Assembly: GCA_964634005.1 (NCBI GenBank)
Contig: CAZWKQ010000017.1
Location: forward strand, 1 to 45,580
DNA length: 45,580 bases
Source of the DNA: CAZWKQ01 sp964634005
GTDB taxonomy: Bacteria > Bacteroidota > Bacteroidia > Bacteroidales > JACABE01
Direction of reading: 5' to 3'
The notes under the pieces are model-generated. The model did not search any database. It had not been told where the DNA came from and saw nothing but the letters and a program-made list of their open reading frames with translations. The first letter of the stretch is position 1, and the number at the start of each line of letters is the position of its first letter. Positions 17,144 to 25,650 of this stretch are shown one piece after another. A program made the translations under genes and the position numbers.

Positions 17144-17419
17144 ATGAAAAAAATAATAGCATTATTAAGTCTGATATCTTTTGTTGTATTCTTGGGAGTA
17201 TCCCAGGCTTCTGTTGTGAAACAAGAGAAACCGAAAACTTCTGTTTCTGCCGAAAAGAAAGATAATAAAACGGCAGAACACAAATGTTGCTCTCACGATA
17301 AAAAAGCCGATGCAAAATGCTGTAAAGGCGATGCAAAAAAAGATACTAAATGCAATCATGGGAAATCCGATTGTTCAAAAAAATGTTCAGACAATAAAAA
17401 AGACGACCCAAAACAATAG
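17144..17419 (+). CDS. Secreted Cys/Lys-rich small protein
   Basis: This 91-aa protein has a clear signal peptide (MKKIIALLSL...VSQA, about 1-22). The mature part is very hydrophilic: about a third of it is Lys, with many Asp, His and seven Cys arranged as KCCSH, KCCKG, TKCNH, SDCSK and KCSD. The Cys/His spacing suggests metal binding or sequestration in the periplasm, but I know no named family. A -7-like TAATTTTG lies at 17099-17106. It is transcribed divergently from the histidine kinase gene. After the stop lie an extra hairpin (17425-17456) and a strong terminator (17486-17515). It may be low-complexity but is a credible gene because of signal peptide, promoter and terminator. Confidence 0.75.
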   Translation: MKKIIALLSLISFVVFLGVSQASVVKQEKPKTSVSAEKKDNKTAEHKCCSHDKKADAKCCKGDAKKDTKCNHGKSDCSKKCSDNKKDDPKQ

Positions 17420-17424
17420 TAAAA

Positions 17425-17456
17425 AACATGTTTAACCTCGTTCTGAGGAGAACATG
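17425..17456 (+). other. Structured 3' UTR hairpin
   Basis: An inverted repeat ACATGTT / AACATGT has an inner CCTC/GAGG stem. It lies between the stop codon of the Cys-rich protein and its terminator. It could stabilise the mRNA or be the 5' part of a small 3'-derived RNA. Confidence 0.45.
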
Positions 17457-17485
17457 TACGTTTCATAATTAATTTAGTTTTGGGG

Positions 17486-17515
17486 AAAGCCTCCGCTTCG
17501 CGGGGGCTTTTTTTT
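17486..17515 (+). terminator. Strong Rho-independent terminator
   Basis: A GC-rich 11-bp stem (AAAGCCTCCGC at 17486-17496 with 17500-17510, one G-U pair) and TTC loop are followed by eight T. It ends transcription of the Cys-rich peptide and separates it from the thioesterase gene. Confidence 0.92.
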
Positions 17516-17596
17516 GTTTTTAATATTTATTTAATTATTTTTGAAAAATTGAATACTATTTTTGTATTCTATTTAAAACAAAAAAATATAAATCAT

Positions 17597-17989
17597 ATGG
17601 ATAATTTTAACCTTCAGATAGGAACAAAAGGTCATAAGGAGATAATAGTAAGCGAATCGGATACTGCTTCGAAATTCGGTTCAGGTTTAATAGATGTATA
17701 TGCAACACCAGCAATGATCGGACTTATGGAAACTACTGCACAGGAAAGTGTTCAGAAATTTCTCCCTGCAGGTTTTATTACTTTAGGTATAGAAATTAAT
17801 ATAAAACATCTAAAAGCTACTCCTATCGGAATGAAAGTAAAATGCGAAACAATACTTACCGCAATTGACGGCAAAAAACTTGTATTTCAGGCAGATGCCT
17901 ACGACGATAACGGAAAAATAGGCGAAGGCACTCATGCCAGATTTATTGTTGATAGAAAAAAATTCCTTGAAAAACTCAAACAAAAATAA
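17597..17989 (+). CDS. Hotdog-fold thioesterase, FlK-like
   Basis: The protein is 130 aa from the chosen ATG at 17597. An upstream in-frame start at 17480 would run through the terminator at 17486-17515 and is rejected. The sequence resembles the fluoroacetyl-CoA-specific thioesterase-like (FlK) hotdog group: VYATPAMIGLMETTAQESVQ carries the Thr/Glu region of the active site, followed by LGIEINIKHLKATPIGMKV and GEGTHARFIVDRKKF with the conserved His. It hydrolyses small acyl-CoAs, most likely as a general detoxifying or housekeeping thioesterase. Fluoroacetate specificity is not implied. It is 15 bp upstream of the methyltransferase gene, so the two are probably co-transcribed. Confidence 0.85.
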   Translation: MDNFNLQIGTKGHKEIIVSESDTASKFGSGLIDVYATPAMIGLMETTAQESVQKFLPAGFITLGIEINIKHLKATPIGMKVKCETILTAIDGKKLVFQADAYDDNGKIGEGTHARFIVDRKKFLEKLKQK

Positions 17990-18004
17990 ACCCTGACCTA
18001 ATAG

Positions 18005-19162
18005 ATGAATTTACTAAAATTTAAAATGCTTGCCAAAACCATGTATGGTTTAGAGGATGTTCTTGCCAAAGAATTGACAGGGTTGGGTGCGGAAAATATC
18101 GTTAAAAGCAACAGAGCTGTCGAGTTTGAAGGGGACACAGAACTGATGTATAAAGCCAATTATTGGTGCCGGACTGCATTACACATTTTACTTCCCATCA
18201 GCGAATTTTATATCAGAAGAGAAGATGATTTGTACAAAAAAATATACAACATTGATTGGGAAACATATTTGGATAAAAAAGACAGCCTTGCTGTTGATGC
18301 CGTTGTAAATTCTTCTATTCTCACTCATTCTCATTATGCAGCCTTAAAAACTAAAGATGCTATCGTTGACCGATTTAGAGATAAATTCGGAATAAGACCA
18401 AATGTAGATGTCGATACTCCCGACTTGAGGATAAATATTTATATGAATAAGAACAAGTGCATAGTTTCCATCGATAGTTCGGGATATTCGTTACATAAGC
18501 GCGGCTACAGAAAGAAAACAGGAACAGCACCCATAAACGAAGTTCTTGCTGCCGGAATGATATTACTGAGCGAATGGAACGGCCAATCGAACTTTATTGA
18601 TCCTATGTGCGGTTCAGGGACAATAGTTTGCGAAGCCGCTCTTATTGCAAATAACATACCCCCTGGATATTACAGAAAAGCTTTCGGTTTTGAAAAATGG
18701 AAAAATTTCGATAACACTATATGGGAAAAAGTTAAAAAAGATGCTCTTGATCTTCAAAAAGAATTTGAATATGAAATAATAGGTTCGGATATTTCAGCCG
18801 AAAGCATTGCTATTGCGAAAGAAAACGCTCTTTCTGCAAAACTTCATAAAGATATTTTCTTTGAAGTAAAGCCTTTTGAAAATCAAATCCCGCCTGCCGG
18901 AGGAGGCTTAATGATGGTAAACCCTCCCTACGGCGAAAGAATAAAACCCGAAGATATAATTAAACTTTATCAATCAATAGGTAATACTTTAAAGAATCAT
19001 TATCAGGGATATCAGGCATGGATTATAAGCTCCGATTTGAATGCGCTTAAATTTATAGGATTGAAACCATCGAAAAAAATTGACCTTTTTAACGGCTCGT
19101 TGGAATGTAAATTTCTGAAATTCGATGTTTACAGTGGTAGTAAAAAAGCAAAAAACAACTAA
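18005..19162 (+). CDS. rlmL: THUMP-domain 23S rRNA (guanine-N2) methyltransferase, RlmL N-terminal type
   Basis: This 385-aa SAM-dependent methyltransferase has an N-terminal THUMP/ferredoxin-like region (about 10-165) that binds RNA, and a Rossmann methyltransferase domain with FIDPMCGSGTIVCEAALIA (motif I) and catalytic VNPPYGERI (motif IV). These features match the RlmL half of the RlmKL family that makes m2G in 23S rRNA. The RlmK half found in gammaproteobacteria is absent, as is usual in Bacteroidota. It lies 15 bp after the thioesterase gene and converges on purN with 29 bp between stops. The precise target nucleotide is inferred from family. Confidence 0.88.
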   Translation: MNLLKFKMLAKTMYGLEDVLAKELTGLGAENIVKSNRAVEFEGDTELMYKANYWCRTALHILLPISEFYIRREDDLYKKIYNIDWETYLDKKDSLAVDAVVNSSILTHSHYAALKTKDAIVDRFRDKFGIRPNVDVDTPDLRINIYMNKNKCIVSIDSSGYSLHKRGYRKKTGTAPINEVLAAGMILLSEWNGQSNFIDPMCGSGTIVCEAALIANNIPPGYYRKAFGFEKWKNFDNTIWEKVKKDALDLQKEFEYEIIGSDISAESIAIAKENALSAKLHKDIFFEVKPFENQIPPAGGGLMMVNPPYGERIKPEDIIKLYQSIGNTLKNHYQGYQAWIISSDLNALKFIGLKPSKKIDLFNGSLECKFLKFDVYSGSKKAKNN

Positions 19163-19191
19163 TCTTTACAAAATTTTTACTTTACTTTTGC

Positions 19192-19764
19192 TTATTGGAA
19201 GTTTAAAACAGTTTGTTCAATAATCTTGGGATAATATTCATATTCAAGTTTATGTATTTTATTTGCCAAATCATCGGCATTATCCTCAGATGATATAGGG
19301 CAGCTTTTTTGAAAAATTATATCGCCTTCGTCGTAATTTTCGTTTACAAAATGAATTGTTATTCCGCTTTCTTTTTCGGCATTTTCAATTACTTTATTGT
19401 GTACATTCATCCCGTACATACCTTTTCCGCCATATTTAGGCAATAAAGCAGGATGAATATTAACAATTTTATTACGAAAATTTTCAACAACATTTTTGGG
19501 AATCAGCAACAAAAAGCCGGCAAGAATAATCCAATCGATTTTATTTTCAATTAATTTCTCATTAAGCTCATTGCCGGTTTTAATGGCATCTTTGGACATT
19601 TGAATACATTCAACGCCAAGATTTTTAGCCCTTTCTATAACGTATGCCTTAGGATTATCGGTAATAACAAGTTTTACATTGATAGCCGAATGATTTTTGA
19701 AATACTTTACGATATTTTCAGCATTACTTCCATTACCCGACGCTAAAACAGCAAGGTTTATCAT
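19192..19764 (-). CDS. purN: Phosphoribosylglycinamide formyltransferase
   Basis: This 190-aa enzyme transfers the formyl group from 10-formyl-THF to GAR in de novo purine synthesis. Seen are the phosphate-binding ASGNGSNAENI loop (8-18), the folate/catalytic IHPALLPKYGGKGMYG segment with the catalytic His, and the NYDEGDIIFQ segment with the catalytic Asp. The length is standard. It stands alone, convergent with the rRNA methyltransferase gene. FolD, which supplies one-carbon folates, lies 17 kb away in the same window. Confidence 0.95.
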   Translation of the reverse strand: MINLAVLASGNGSNAENIVKYFKNHSAINVKLVITDNPKAYVIERAKNLGVECIQMSKDAIKTGNELNEKLIENKIDWIILAGFLLLIPKNVVENFRNKIVNIHPALLPKYGGKGMYGMNVHNKVIENAEKESGITIHFVNENYDEGDIIFQKSCPISSEDNADDLANKIHKLEYEYYPKIIEQTVLNFQ

Positions 19765-19966
19765 ATTTGTTTATTTGATTTTGCAAAATTCCTAATAAAG
19801 TTCAATTATGCAAATTTATTCCGTTTTTTATTTCTATTACTCACATTTAATTAGTTTTATTATTTTTGGATAAATTTATGCTTAACCAACAACCATTGAA
19901 TTTGAGCATATTACTGTTTTAATATTTCATATATGTCAATTGTATCTACTAATTAAAATAAAGACT

Positions 19967-22072
19967 ATGAGGTTTTTCTGGACATTTTTTTTCTCAATTA
20001 TACTATTGAACGCACAGTCTCAAATACAACAACCGGTTTGCAATTCTCCTGAAATTGAATCAGAGATAACTGAAAATTACGGGAAAATTAATAAAATCCA
20101 AGTCGATAATATTGAAAATCTCCTTATAAATGATTGTTTGCTAAGCGATATCGAGAATAATACCGAAGTAATTAAACATTGCATTTCGGCTAATGAATTT
20201 ATTAAAAATCAAATATCGAAAAATATATTAATCGACTATGAAAATTTAATATTACAAACATTTCATAAAAGGAAAATCATTAACTCATATCTTGCTTATG
20301 CCGACTATTGGTTGTATTCAAAAGCTATGTACTACTTATCGCTTAATGACACAACAAGATATTTAACTCATATTGAAAACTCATTAAAAATAAACCCATT
20401 CTTTCTCCCCTCTTTATTCGAAAAATCGAAATGGTTATTGAATCGAAATAATATTAAAGAAAGCGTTGATATTATAAAATCAATTAAGGAATTTTATAAA
20501 AACAACAACGAAATACCTTTGCTTAGTTCAATTATCGATTTATTCGACACAAAACTAACCGAAAAAGGCTTATTTTTCTATAAAACGGGTTATTTTAACG
20601 AATCGTTGATGTATTTCAGTTATCTTGACACTGTATGTCAAAATTATAAAACAAAAAACTGCATAAATGCTCAAAACTATATAGTCCTTTCAAAAAAGGG
20701 AATGCTTCAATCCTATTTTAATGTTGCCGATCAAGCCGTAAAAGCAGGTAAATATACCATTGCCGAAAGTTTCATCTTAAAAGCTGAAGAATATGCGGCT
20801 TTAAACATGGATGCTACTCAAGAAGAACCAATAATTAAAGAAAAATACAGGTTTATTACTCAAAAATACCTTCAACTTTACAATTATTACAAAAGAAACA
20901 ACGAAACATACAATTCGCGATACTATTTAGAGAATGCTAATCGTCTTTGCAGAAAAATTTACGGAACCGATTGCAAAACCCATGAAATAAATGAAATAGA
21001 AGAACCCTTGGTAATAAACACTCAGGAAACATCCGAAAATACAAATGAAACAACAAAAACAAATACTAATGTAAGTTTAAATAATGTGGTTTCGACTTTA
21101 GTTAAAACTTCATCAAGCTATAATTCAGAAATAAACACCAAAAACAAGCAAAATATCATTCTTAGGGCTAACGAAGCATATGATAATGCCGAATACGAAA
21201 AAGCTCTTCAACTCTACGAATCTGCAAAAAAACAACCCGAAATTATTAAAGGCATAAATGCCAAACAATTAGAAAATTACATCCAACAATCTGCTATTCA
21301 AGTTATTTTAAACAAAATACAAACTGCCGAATACTTTATCTGGACAAATAATCTGCTACAAGCCGACAGTGTTTTGGTTTTATGCAATGAATATAAACTT
21401 AAATATTCATTGGAAAACAATGCAATGCTCGATGCTTCAATTATGAATTTTAAAAGCAAAATTGAAGAAAAAAGATGTAAAAATATTGAAGATGAAATTG
21501 AAGTAAATATCAATATTATAGAAAGCAAAATCAAAACCGGAGAATTTGAAGACATTTTAACGATTTCGAATAAAATCGACACATTAAAACAAAAAACAAA
21601 CTGCAAACTGTTTATATACAAACGCTTCAGTTCAAATACCGAAGCTGTAATAAGTTTTCTAAAATATCGCAACAAAGCAAAAGAAAAATTCAATGAAGCC
21701 GATTATTCTGCGTTTGTCCAAAATTATTTATTATCCGACAATATATATGATGTTTCTAAACTGGAAAACTTAGGCATTCCCAAAGTTGATATACTAAGTT
21801 TTATTGAGTATAATTACAATACTGAAACCGCATTCACTTTAGTTAAAAATTCAATTAAAAAACAATTATTCGATTTATCGTTTTCAACTTTAGATTTAAT
21901 AAAAAGCAAAAAAACAAATAATGTTCTTACAAAAGATTTACAAATAGAACTTGCCGAAGGTTTGACGGAATATCAAAAGCAAAAAATATTATCCGATAAT
22001 ATTAATTTGATTATTAAGAAATTATCAAAAGACAAATGGTATTCATTTTTTAATAAAAAATACAGAAAATAA
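19967..22072 (+). CDS. Large secreted TPR-like protein of unknown function
   Basis: The product is 701 aa from the ATG at 19967. The upstream TTG at 19940 is rejected because only the later start gives a clean signal peptide (MRFFWTFFFSIILLNAQSQ). The mature part is Asn/Glu/Lys-rich and almost entirely helical, with TPR-like helix pairs such as ANEAYDNAEYEKALQLYESA (about 403-422) and AKEKFNEADYSAFVQNYL. A low-complexity Thr/Asn linker lies at about 345-385. There is no sorting domain at the C-terminus. It is probably a periplasmic scaffold. I recognise no specific family. It converges on rnz with 16 bp between the stops. Confidence 0.65.
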   Translation: MRFFWTFFFSIILLNAQSQIQQPVCNSPEIESEITENYGKINKIQVDNIENLLINDCLLSDIENNTEVIKHCISANEFIKNQISKNILIDYENLILQTFHKRKIINSYLAYADYWLYSKAMYYLSLNDTTRYLTHIENSLKINPFFLPSLFEKSKWLLNRNNIKESVDIIKSIKEFYKNNNEIPLLSSIIDLFDTKLTEKGLFFYKTGYFNESLMYFSYLDTVCQNYKTKNCINAQNYIVLSKKGMLQSYFNVADQAVKAGKYTIAESFILKAEEYAALNMDATQEEPIIKEKYRFITQKYLQLYNYYKRNNETYNSRYYLENANRLCRKIYGTDCKTHEINEIEEPLVINTQETSENTNETTKTNTNVSLNNVVSTLVKTSSSYNSEINTKNKQNIILRANEAYDNAEYEKALQLYESAKKQPEIIKGINAKQLENYIQQSAIQVILNKIQTAEYFIWTNNLLQADSVLVLCNEYKLKYSLENNAMLDASIMNFKSKIEEKRCKNIEDEIEVNINIIESKIKTGEFEDILTISNKIDTLKQKTNCKLFIYKRFSSNTEAVISFLKYRNKAKEKFNEADYSAFVQNYLLSDNIYDVSKLENLGIPKVDILSFIEYNYNTETAFTLVKNSIKKQLFDLSFSTLDLIKSKKTNNVLTKDLQIELAEGLTEYQKQKILSDNINLIIKKLSKDKWYSFFNKKYRK

Positions 22073-22088
22073 GAATATTTCTATCACT

Positions 22089-23006
22089 TTACAGAATTTC
22101 CACACTTAATCCATCCTCGGCTATTATAGTATTTCGGAAAACACTTTCGGCCTCGCTTAAAAGAGGATCGGTATCTTCGTAACGTGCAGAAAAATGACCG
22201 ATTATAAGTTGTTTTGCATTAGCTTTGGCTGCAATAGTAGCAGCTTCAATAGCAGTCGAATGATGTTTCTGCGTTGAAATATCTTTCAATTCTTCAGAAA
22301 AAGTAGCTTCGTGATAAATGGTGTTTACATTCTGTATGTAATCTATTATTGTTTCGTCAAACATAGTATCGGAGCAATAGGCATAAGAGCGGCAAGGAGC
22401 AGGCGGAACCGTTATTTCTTCGTTTTTGAATACTACACCCTCACTATTTACATAATCAGCTCCGTTTGATATATCAATTTTTTCTCTTATACTCGGATTT
22501 TCCTTTTCAATAAAGCTTTTTTTTACTTTTGGTTTATTGTTGATTTCTTTAATAAAAAAACCCCATGTAGGAATACTGTGTTTTAAAGGGAAAGAGCTGA
22601 CAGAATAAGTATTTGTTTTATGTATTTCAGTCATTACATCGGTTTGAAGAGGATGAAATTTAAGCGGGTAAACTAATTGCGAATCCGAAACTTTAAGCTG
22701 CAGATCGATAATATCGGCCAATTCGCTTGGTGCATAAAGATTTAAAGTTGTTTTCCTGCCGTAAAGATGAAACGTAAACAGCAAGCCCATTAGTCCTAAA
22801 TAATGGTCGCCATGCAGGTGCGAAATAAAGATATGATTTATTCTGTTGTATTTAATATTGTATTTACGAAACTGCATTTGCGTTCCTTCGCCGCAATCAA
22901 TCAAAAGCAAGTGATCGTGAATATTAACTAATTGCGAGCTTGGGTTTCTTTGCTTTGTGGGCGTTGCCGACCCGCTTCCTAATATTGTTACTTTAAAAGG
23001 TTTCAA
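22089..23006 (-). CDS. rnz: Ribonuclease Z
   Basis: This 305-aa zinc metallo-beta-lactamase-fold endonuclease removes the 3' trailer of tRNA precursors. The N-terminal LGSGSATPTKQRNPSS is the RNase Z hallmark. The zinc motif HLHGDH (H63, H65, D67, H68) is present, with further ligands in SYAYCSDT and the late GHFSARYED segment (AxDR/HEAT-type motif IV-V region: YHEATF). The length is typical of the short bacterial RNase Z. A possible -7 TAAGTTTG is on the - strand near 23020. The rpsA terminator lies just upstream, so it is transcribed separately. Confidence 0.94.
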   Translation of the reverse strand: MKPFKVTILGSGSATPTKQRNPSSQLVNIHDHLLLIDCGEGTQMQFRKYNIKYNRINHIFISHLHGDHYLGLMGLLFTFHLYGRKTTLNLYAPSELADIIDLQLKVSDSQLVYPLKFHPLQTDVMTEIHKTNTYSVSSFPLKHSIPTWGFFIKEINNKPKVKKSFIEKENPSIREKIDISNGADYVNSEGVVFKNEEITVPPAPCRSYAYCSDTMFDETIIDYIQNVNTIYHEATFSEELKDISTQKHHSTAIEAATIAAKANAKQLIIGHFSARYEDTDPLLSEAESVFRNTIIAEDGLSVEIL

Positions 23007-23068
23007 TGGATTTTTTTACAAACTTACAATTTTTTTTAACAAATATATTATCCAAAAAGCATATTAAA

Positions 23069-23096
23069 AAAAAATCCCGATTTCTCGGGATTTTTT
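23069..23096 (-). terminator. Rho-independent terminator of rpsA
   Basis: An AAAAATCCCGA / TCGGGATTTTT stem with 4-nt loop is followed by a T run on the - strand. It lies about 25 bp past the rpsA stop. The sequence is symmetric, so it could work on both strands. Confidence 0.88.
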
Positions 23097-23120
23097 CCAA
23101 TTTATAAATCAAAATTAAAA

Positions 23121-25196
23121 TTATTCGTTTTCGTTTCCTTCTTCGGAAGATTTTTCTTCTACAGTAGGCTCTTCAGCAATTTCTTCAGATTTTTTGGCAG
23201 TTTTTTTCTTTTTTTCTTCTTCTCTTTTAGCCATTGCTTCGAGTTTTTCTATTTCAGATTTTTGCATTTCCGATTTCAGGTTCGAAAGTACTTCTATATC
23301 ACCCAAAGTTGCTCTTTCGATATTTTCGTTATTGGCTTTTATGCTCTTTTTGCTTTCTTTGTCTTTGCGTTTATTTTCGGCTTCTGTTTTAGCCTTTTCC
23401 TCTTGAGCAGCATCCTGAGCTATCTTTGTGTGTGATACTATGATTTTCTTGTTTTCTTTCGAGAATTCGATAACTTTAAAATCGAGAGTTTCATCAGCTT
23501 TTGCCACAGAACCGTCTTCTTTAACCAAATGACGTGTAGGTGCAAAACCTTCAACACCGTATGGTAATGATATTATGGCTCCTTTATCGCTTATATTAAC
23601 TATAGTTCCCTTGTGAACAGAATCTAATGTGAAAACAGTTTCGAAGATTTCCCATGGATTTTCCTCTAACTGTTTGTGACCCAAACTCAAACGACGATTT
23701 TCAATATCAACTTCAAGAACAACAACATCTATAGTATCACCGATTTTGGTAAATTCGGCAGGGTGTTTAATCTTTTTAGACCATGATAAATCGGAAATAT
23801 GAATTAATCCGTCAACACCTTCTTCTAATTCAACAAAGATACCGAAATTGGTAAAATTGCGAACTATGGCTTTATGTTGCGATTTTATTGGATATTTCTC
23901 AGCTATATTTGTCCATGGGTCAGGAATAAGCTGTTTTATACCTAACGACATTTTTCTTTCTTCTCTGTCGAGAGTTAAGATAACAGCTTCCACTTCATCG
24001 CCTATTTTAAGGAAATCGTGTGCTGTGCGTAAATGTTGCGACCATGACATTTCAGAAACGTGAATCAAACCTTCAACGCCCGGAACTATTTCGATAAATG
24101 CACCGTAGTCGGCTATAACAACAACTTTACCTTTAACTTTGTCGCCTACATTCAAATTCGGGTCTAAAGCATCCCAAGGATGAGGAGTTAATTGTTTCAA
24201 TCCTAAAGCAATACGTTTTTTACCTTCATCAAAATCGAGAATTACAACGTTTATTTTCTGATCTAAAGAAACAATTTCTTCAGGATGATTTATTCTTCCC
24301 CAAGAAAGGTCGGTAATGTGAATCAATCCGTCAACACCGCCTAAATCGATGAATACACCGTAAGAAGTAATATTTTTAACGGTACCTTCAAGAACTTGAC
24401 CTTTTTCTAAGCGAGCAATAATTTCGGATTTTTGTTGTTCGATTTCATCTTCAATAAGAGCTTTGTGCGATACAACAACGTTTTTATATTCATGATTGAT
24501 TTTAACAACTTTAAATTCCATAGTTTTATCAACAAAAACGTCGTAATCGCGAATAGGTTTTACGTCAATCTGCGAACCGGGCAAAAATGCTTCAATTCCG
24601 AAAACATCAACTATCAAACCGCCTTTAGTTCTGCATTTAACGTATCCTGTAATAATTTCCTGAGTATCGTAAGCCTGATTAACTCTATCCCATGATTTGA
24701 GTAAACGGGCTTTTTTATGTGATAAAAGTAACTGTCCACTTGAATCTTCCTGACTTTCAACATAAACTTCAATTTTGTCGCCTATTTTCAAATTCGGATT
24801 ATAACGAACTTCAGAAACAGGGATAACACCGTCAGATTTAAAGCCAATATTAACAACAACTTCGCGATTGTTTTTTGCTACAACGGTACCCTCTACAACT
24901 TCCTGCTCGACTATTTGCTTGAAAGTCCTGTCGTACATTTCTTCGAGTTTGGCTTTTTCTTCTTTTGAATAAACCGATTGCTTTTTACCGGCAGAATTCC
25001 AATCAAACTCTTCGTTTACAATTAATTTTTCCTGGTGTTTTTTGCTTGGGGCTTCCTGAACAACCTCCTGAACCTCAGGTTTTAATTCTTCCTGAACTGC
25101 AGCTTCAGTTACTTGTGGTTCTGTTTGTTCAACATTTACTTCAATTGCCGGTTGATTGTCCTCAGCCTGTGGATTGACATTTAATTCTTCTGTCAT
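23121..25196 (-). CDS. rpsA: 30S ribosomal protein S1, six S1 domains
   Basis: This 691-aa RNA-binding ribosomal protein recruits mRNA for translation. Six S1 (OB-fold) domains lie at about 98-162, 179-245, 264-334, 351-421, 437-508 and 525-591. The best conserved are 3-5 with GVFIDLGGVDGLIHITDLSW-type cores. The termini are unusual: an acidic Glu/Pro/Val/Gln-rich N-terminal extension (1-75) and a charged Lys/Glu C-terminal tail (600-691), so it is longer than E. coli S1 (557 aa). It has a consensus promoter at 25314-25343, a leader of about 110 nt and its own terminator. In Bacteroidota, where SD sites are rare, S1 is expected to be especially important. Confidence 0.96.
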   Translation of the reverse strand: MTEELNVNPQAEDNQPAIEVNVEQTEPQVTEAAVQEELKPEVQEVVQEAPSKKHQEKLIVNEEFDWNSAGKKQSVYSKEEKAKLEEMYDRTFKQIVEQEVVEGTVVAKNNREVVVNIGFKSDGVIPVSEVRYNPNLKIGDKIEVYVESQEDSSGQLLLSHKKARLLKSWDRVNQAYDTQEIITGYVKCRTKGGLIVDVFGIEAFLPGSQIDVKPIRDYDVFVDKTMEFKVVKINHEYKNVVVSHKALIEDEIEQQKSEIIARLEKGQVLEGTVKNITSYGVFIDLGGVDGLIHITDLSWGRINHPEEIVSLDQKINVVILDFDEGKKRIALGLKQLTPHPWDALDPNLNVGDKVKGKVVVIADYGAFIEIVPGVEGLIHVSEMSWSQHLRTAHDFLKIGDEVEAVILTLDREERKMSLGIKQLIPDPWTNIAEKYPIKSQHKAIVRNFTNFGIFVELEEGVDGLIHISDLSWSKKIKHPAEFTKIGDTIDVVVLEVDIENRRLSLGHKQLEENPWEIFETVFTLDSVHKGTIVNISDKGAIISLPYGVEGFAPTRHLVKEDGSVAKADETLDFKVIEFSKENKKIIVSHTKIAQDAAQEEKAKTEAENKRKDKESKKSIKANNENIERATLGDIEVLSNLKSEMQKSEIEKLEAMAKREEEKKKKTAKKSEEIAEEPTVEEKSSEEGNENE

Positions 25197-25313
25197 TTAA
25201 TTTTTCTTTGTGATAGCCTAAATACTATCTGGTTAATAAATAAGGTTAACTACTCGTAATTTTTACAAAATGAGCCAAATAATAAATTTGTTCTCATTGC
25301 AAAAATTGGAGTG

Positions 25314-25343
25314 CAAAATTACAAACTTTTTTCTAATAAACAA
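25314..25343 (-). promoter_or_regulatory. rpsA promoter (Bacteroidota consensus)
   Basis: On the - strand TTG (25341-25343, -33) is followed after exactly 19 bp by TAATTTTG (25314-25321, -7). The start would be about 25308, leaving a ~110-nt leader before the rpsA ATG, long enough for translational autoregulation by S1. That form of control is known in E. coli and is only inferred here. Confidence 0.72.
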
Positions 25344-25365
25344 TTGGTTATAAATTTATTTTTTA

Positions 25366-25417
25366 TCCAAATTAATTTAATTAGTTCACTACGTTCATAA
25401 TGAAAAATCCGGGTTTA
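25366..25417. repeat. Hairpin element, family 1, copy D (half element)
   Basis: Read on the - strand it contains AAACCCGGATTTTTCATTATG followed by AACGTAGTGAAC, the same core as copy A. Only the half with the core is present. It is fused directly to the left flank of the family-2 element (25421 onward). Confidence 0.65.
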
Positions 25418-25420
25418 TCA

Positions 25421-25650
25421 TATTTTCCTTTTCATCTCTTTTGTTAACAAAAAAAGTTGCATTTGTTACTTGAACTTAAATTACCCCACCTCCGCCTCCC
25501 CTTAAAGGGGAGGAACTAAGTAGTGTCTTGTCCTAACATAGGTTGACAAAAAAATTAAATAAATGTCAACTTAAAATAGGACTAAACAGGGTACTAAGAG
25601 CAAAGGGAAAAGATAATGAAAAAACCATAGTACATTTTCGACTGATATTT
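25421..25650. repeat. Family-2 repeat, copy with replaced interior
   Basis: The left flank (TTCCTTTTCATCTCTTTTGT... at 25424-25480) and the hairpin CCTCCCCTTAAAGGGGAGG (25495-25513) match the copy at 32299-32398. The right flank (AAGAGCAAAGG..., 25595-25650) matches 32820-32875. The ~190-bp interior and the right GC-rich hairpin of the other copies are missing, and a 65-bp TG...CA element takes their place. Confidence 0.72.
25524..25588. mobile_element. 65-bp miniature element with IS3-like ends
   Basis: Inverted 25-bp ends (25524-25548 and 25564-25588) agree at 19 positions, including GTCCTA and TTGACA. The element begins TG and ends CA, as IS3-family elements do. It has no coding capacity. 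It may be an internally deleted IS (MITE). No target duplication is seen, so insertion is not proven. Confidence 0.5.

Larger units (their letters stand above)
25197..25480. other. rpsA leader and left part of a 655-bp gene-free gap
   Basis: The gap between divergent rpsA and the Crp-type gene runs 25197-25851. This part holds the rpsA leader and promoter, an AT-rich stretch, and family-1 copy D. No ORF with coding character is seen. The rest of the gap (25481-25851) holds the family-2 element and the upstream region of the Crp gene. Confidence 0.6.

Noticed and set aside
17144..17419. Bacteriocin or toxin peptide
   Set aside because: No leader-peptide cleavage motif, immunity gene or export gene; Cys/Lys-rich metal-binding type is more likely.
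17480..17596. N-terminal extension of the thioesterase
   Set aside because: It would run through the terminator at 17486-17515, and the extra residues do not resemble the family; start set at 17597.
21298..21693. 131-aa - strand open frame
   Set aside because: Antisense to the TPR-like protein; its hydrophobic content reflects the complementary Lys/Asn codons.
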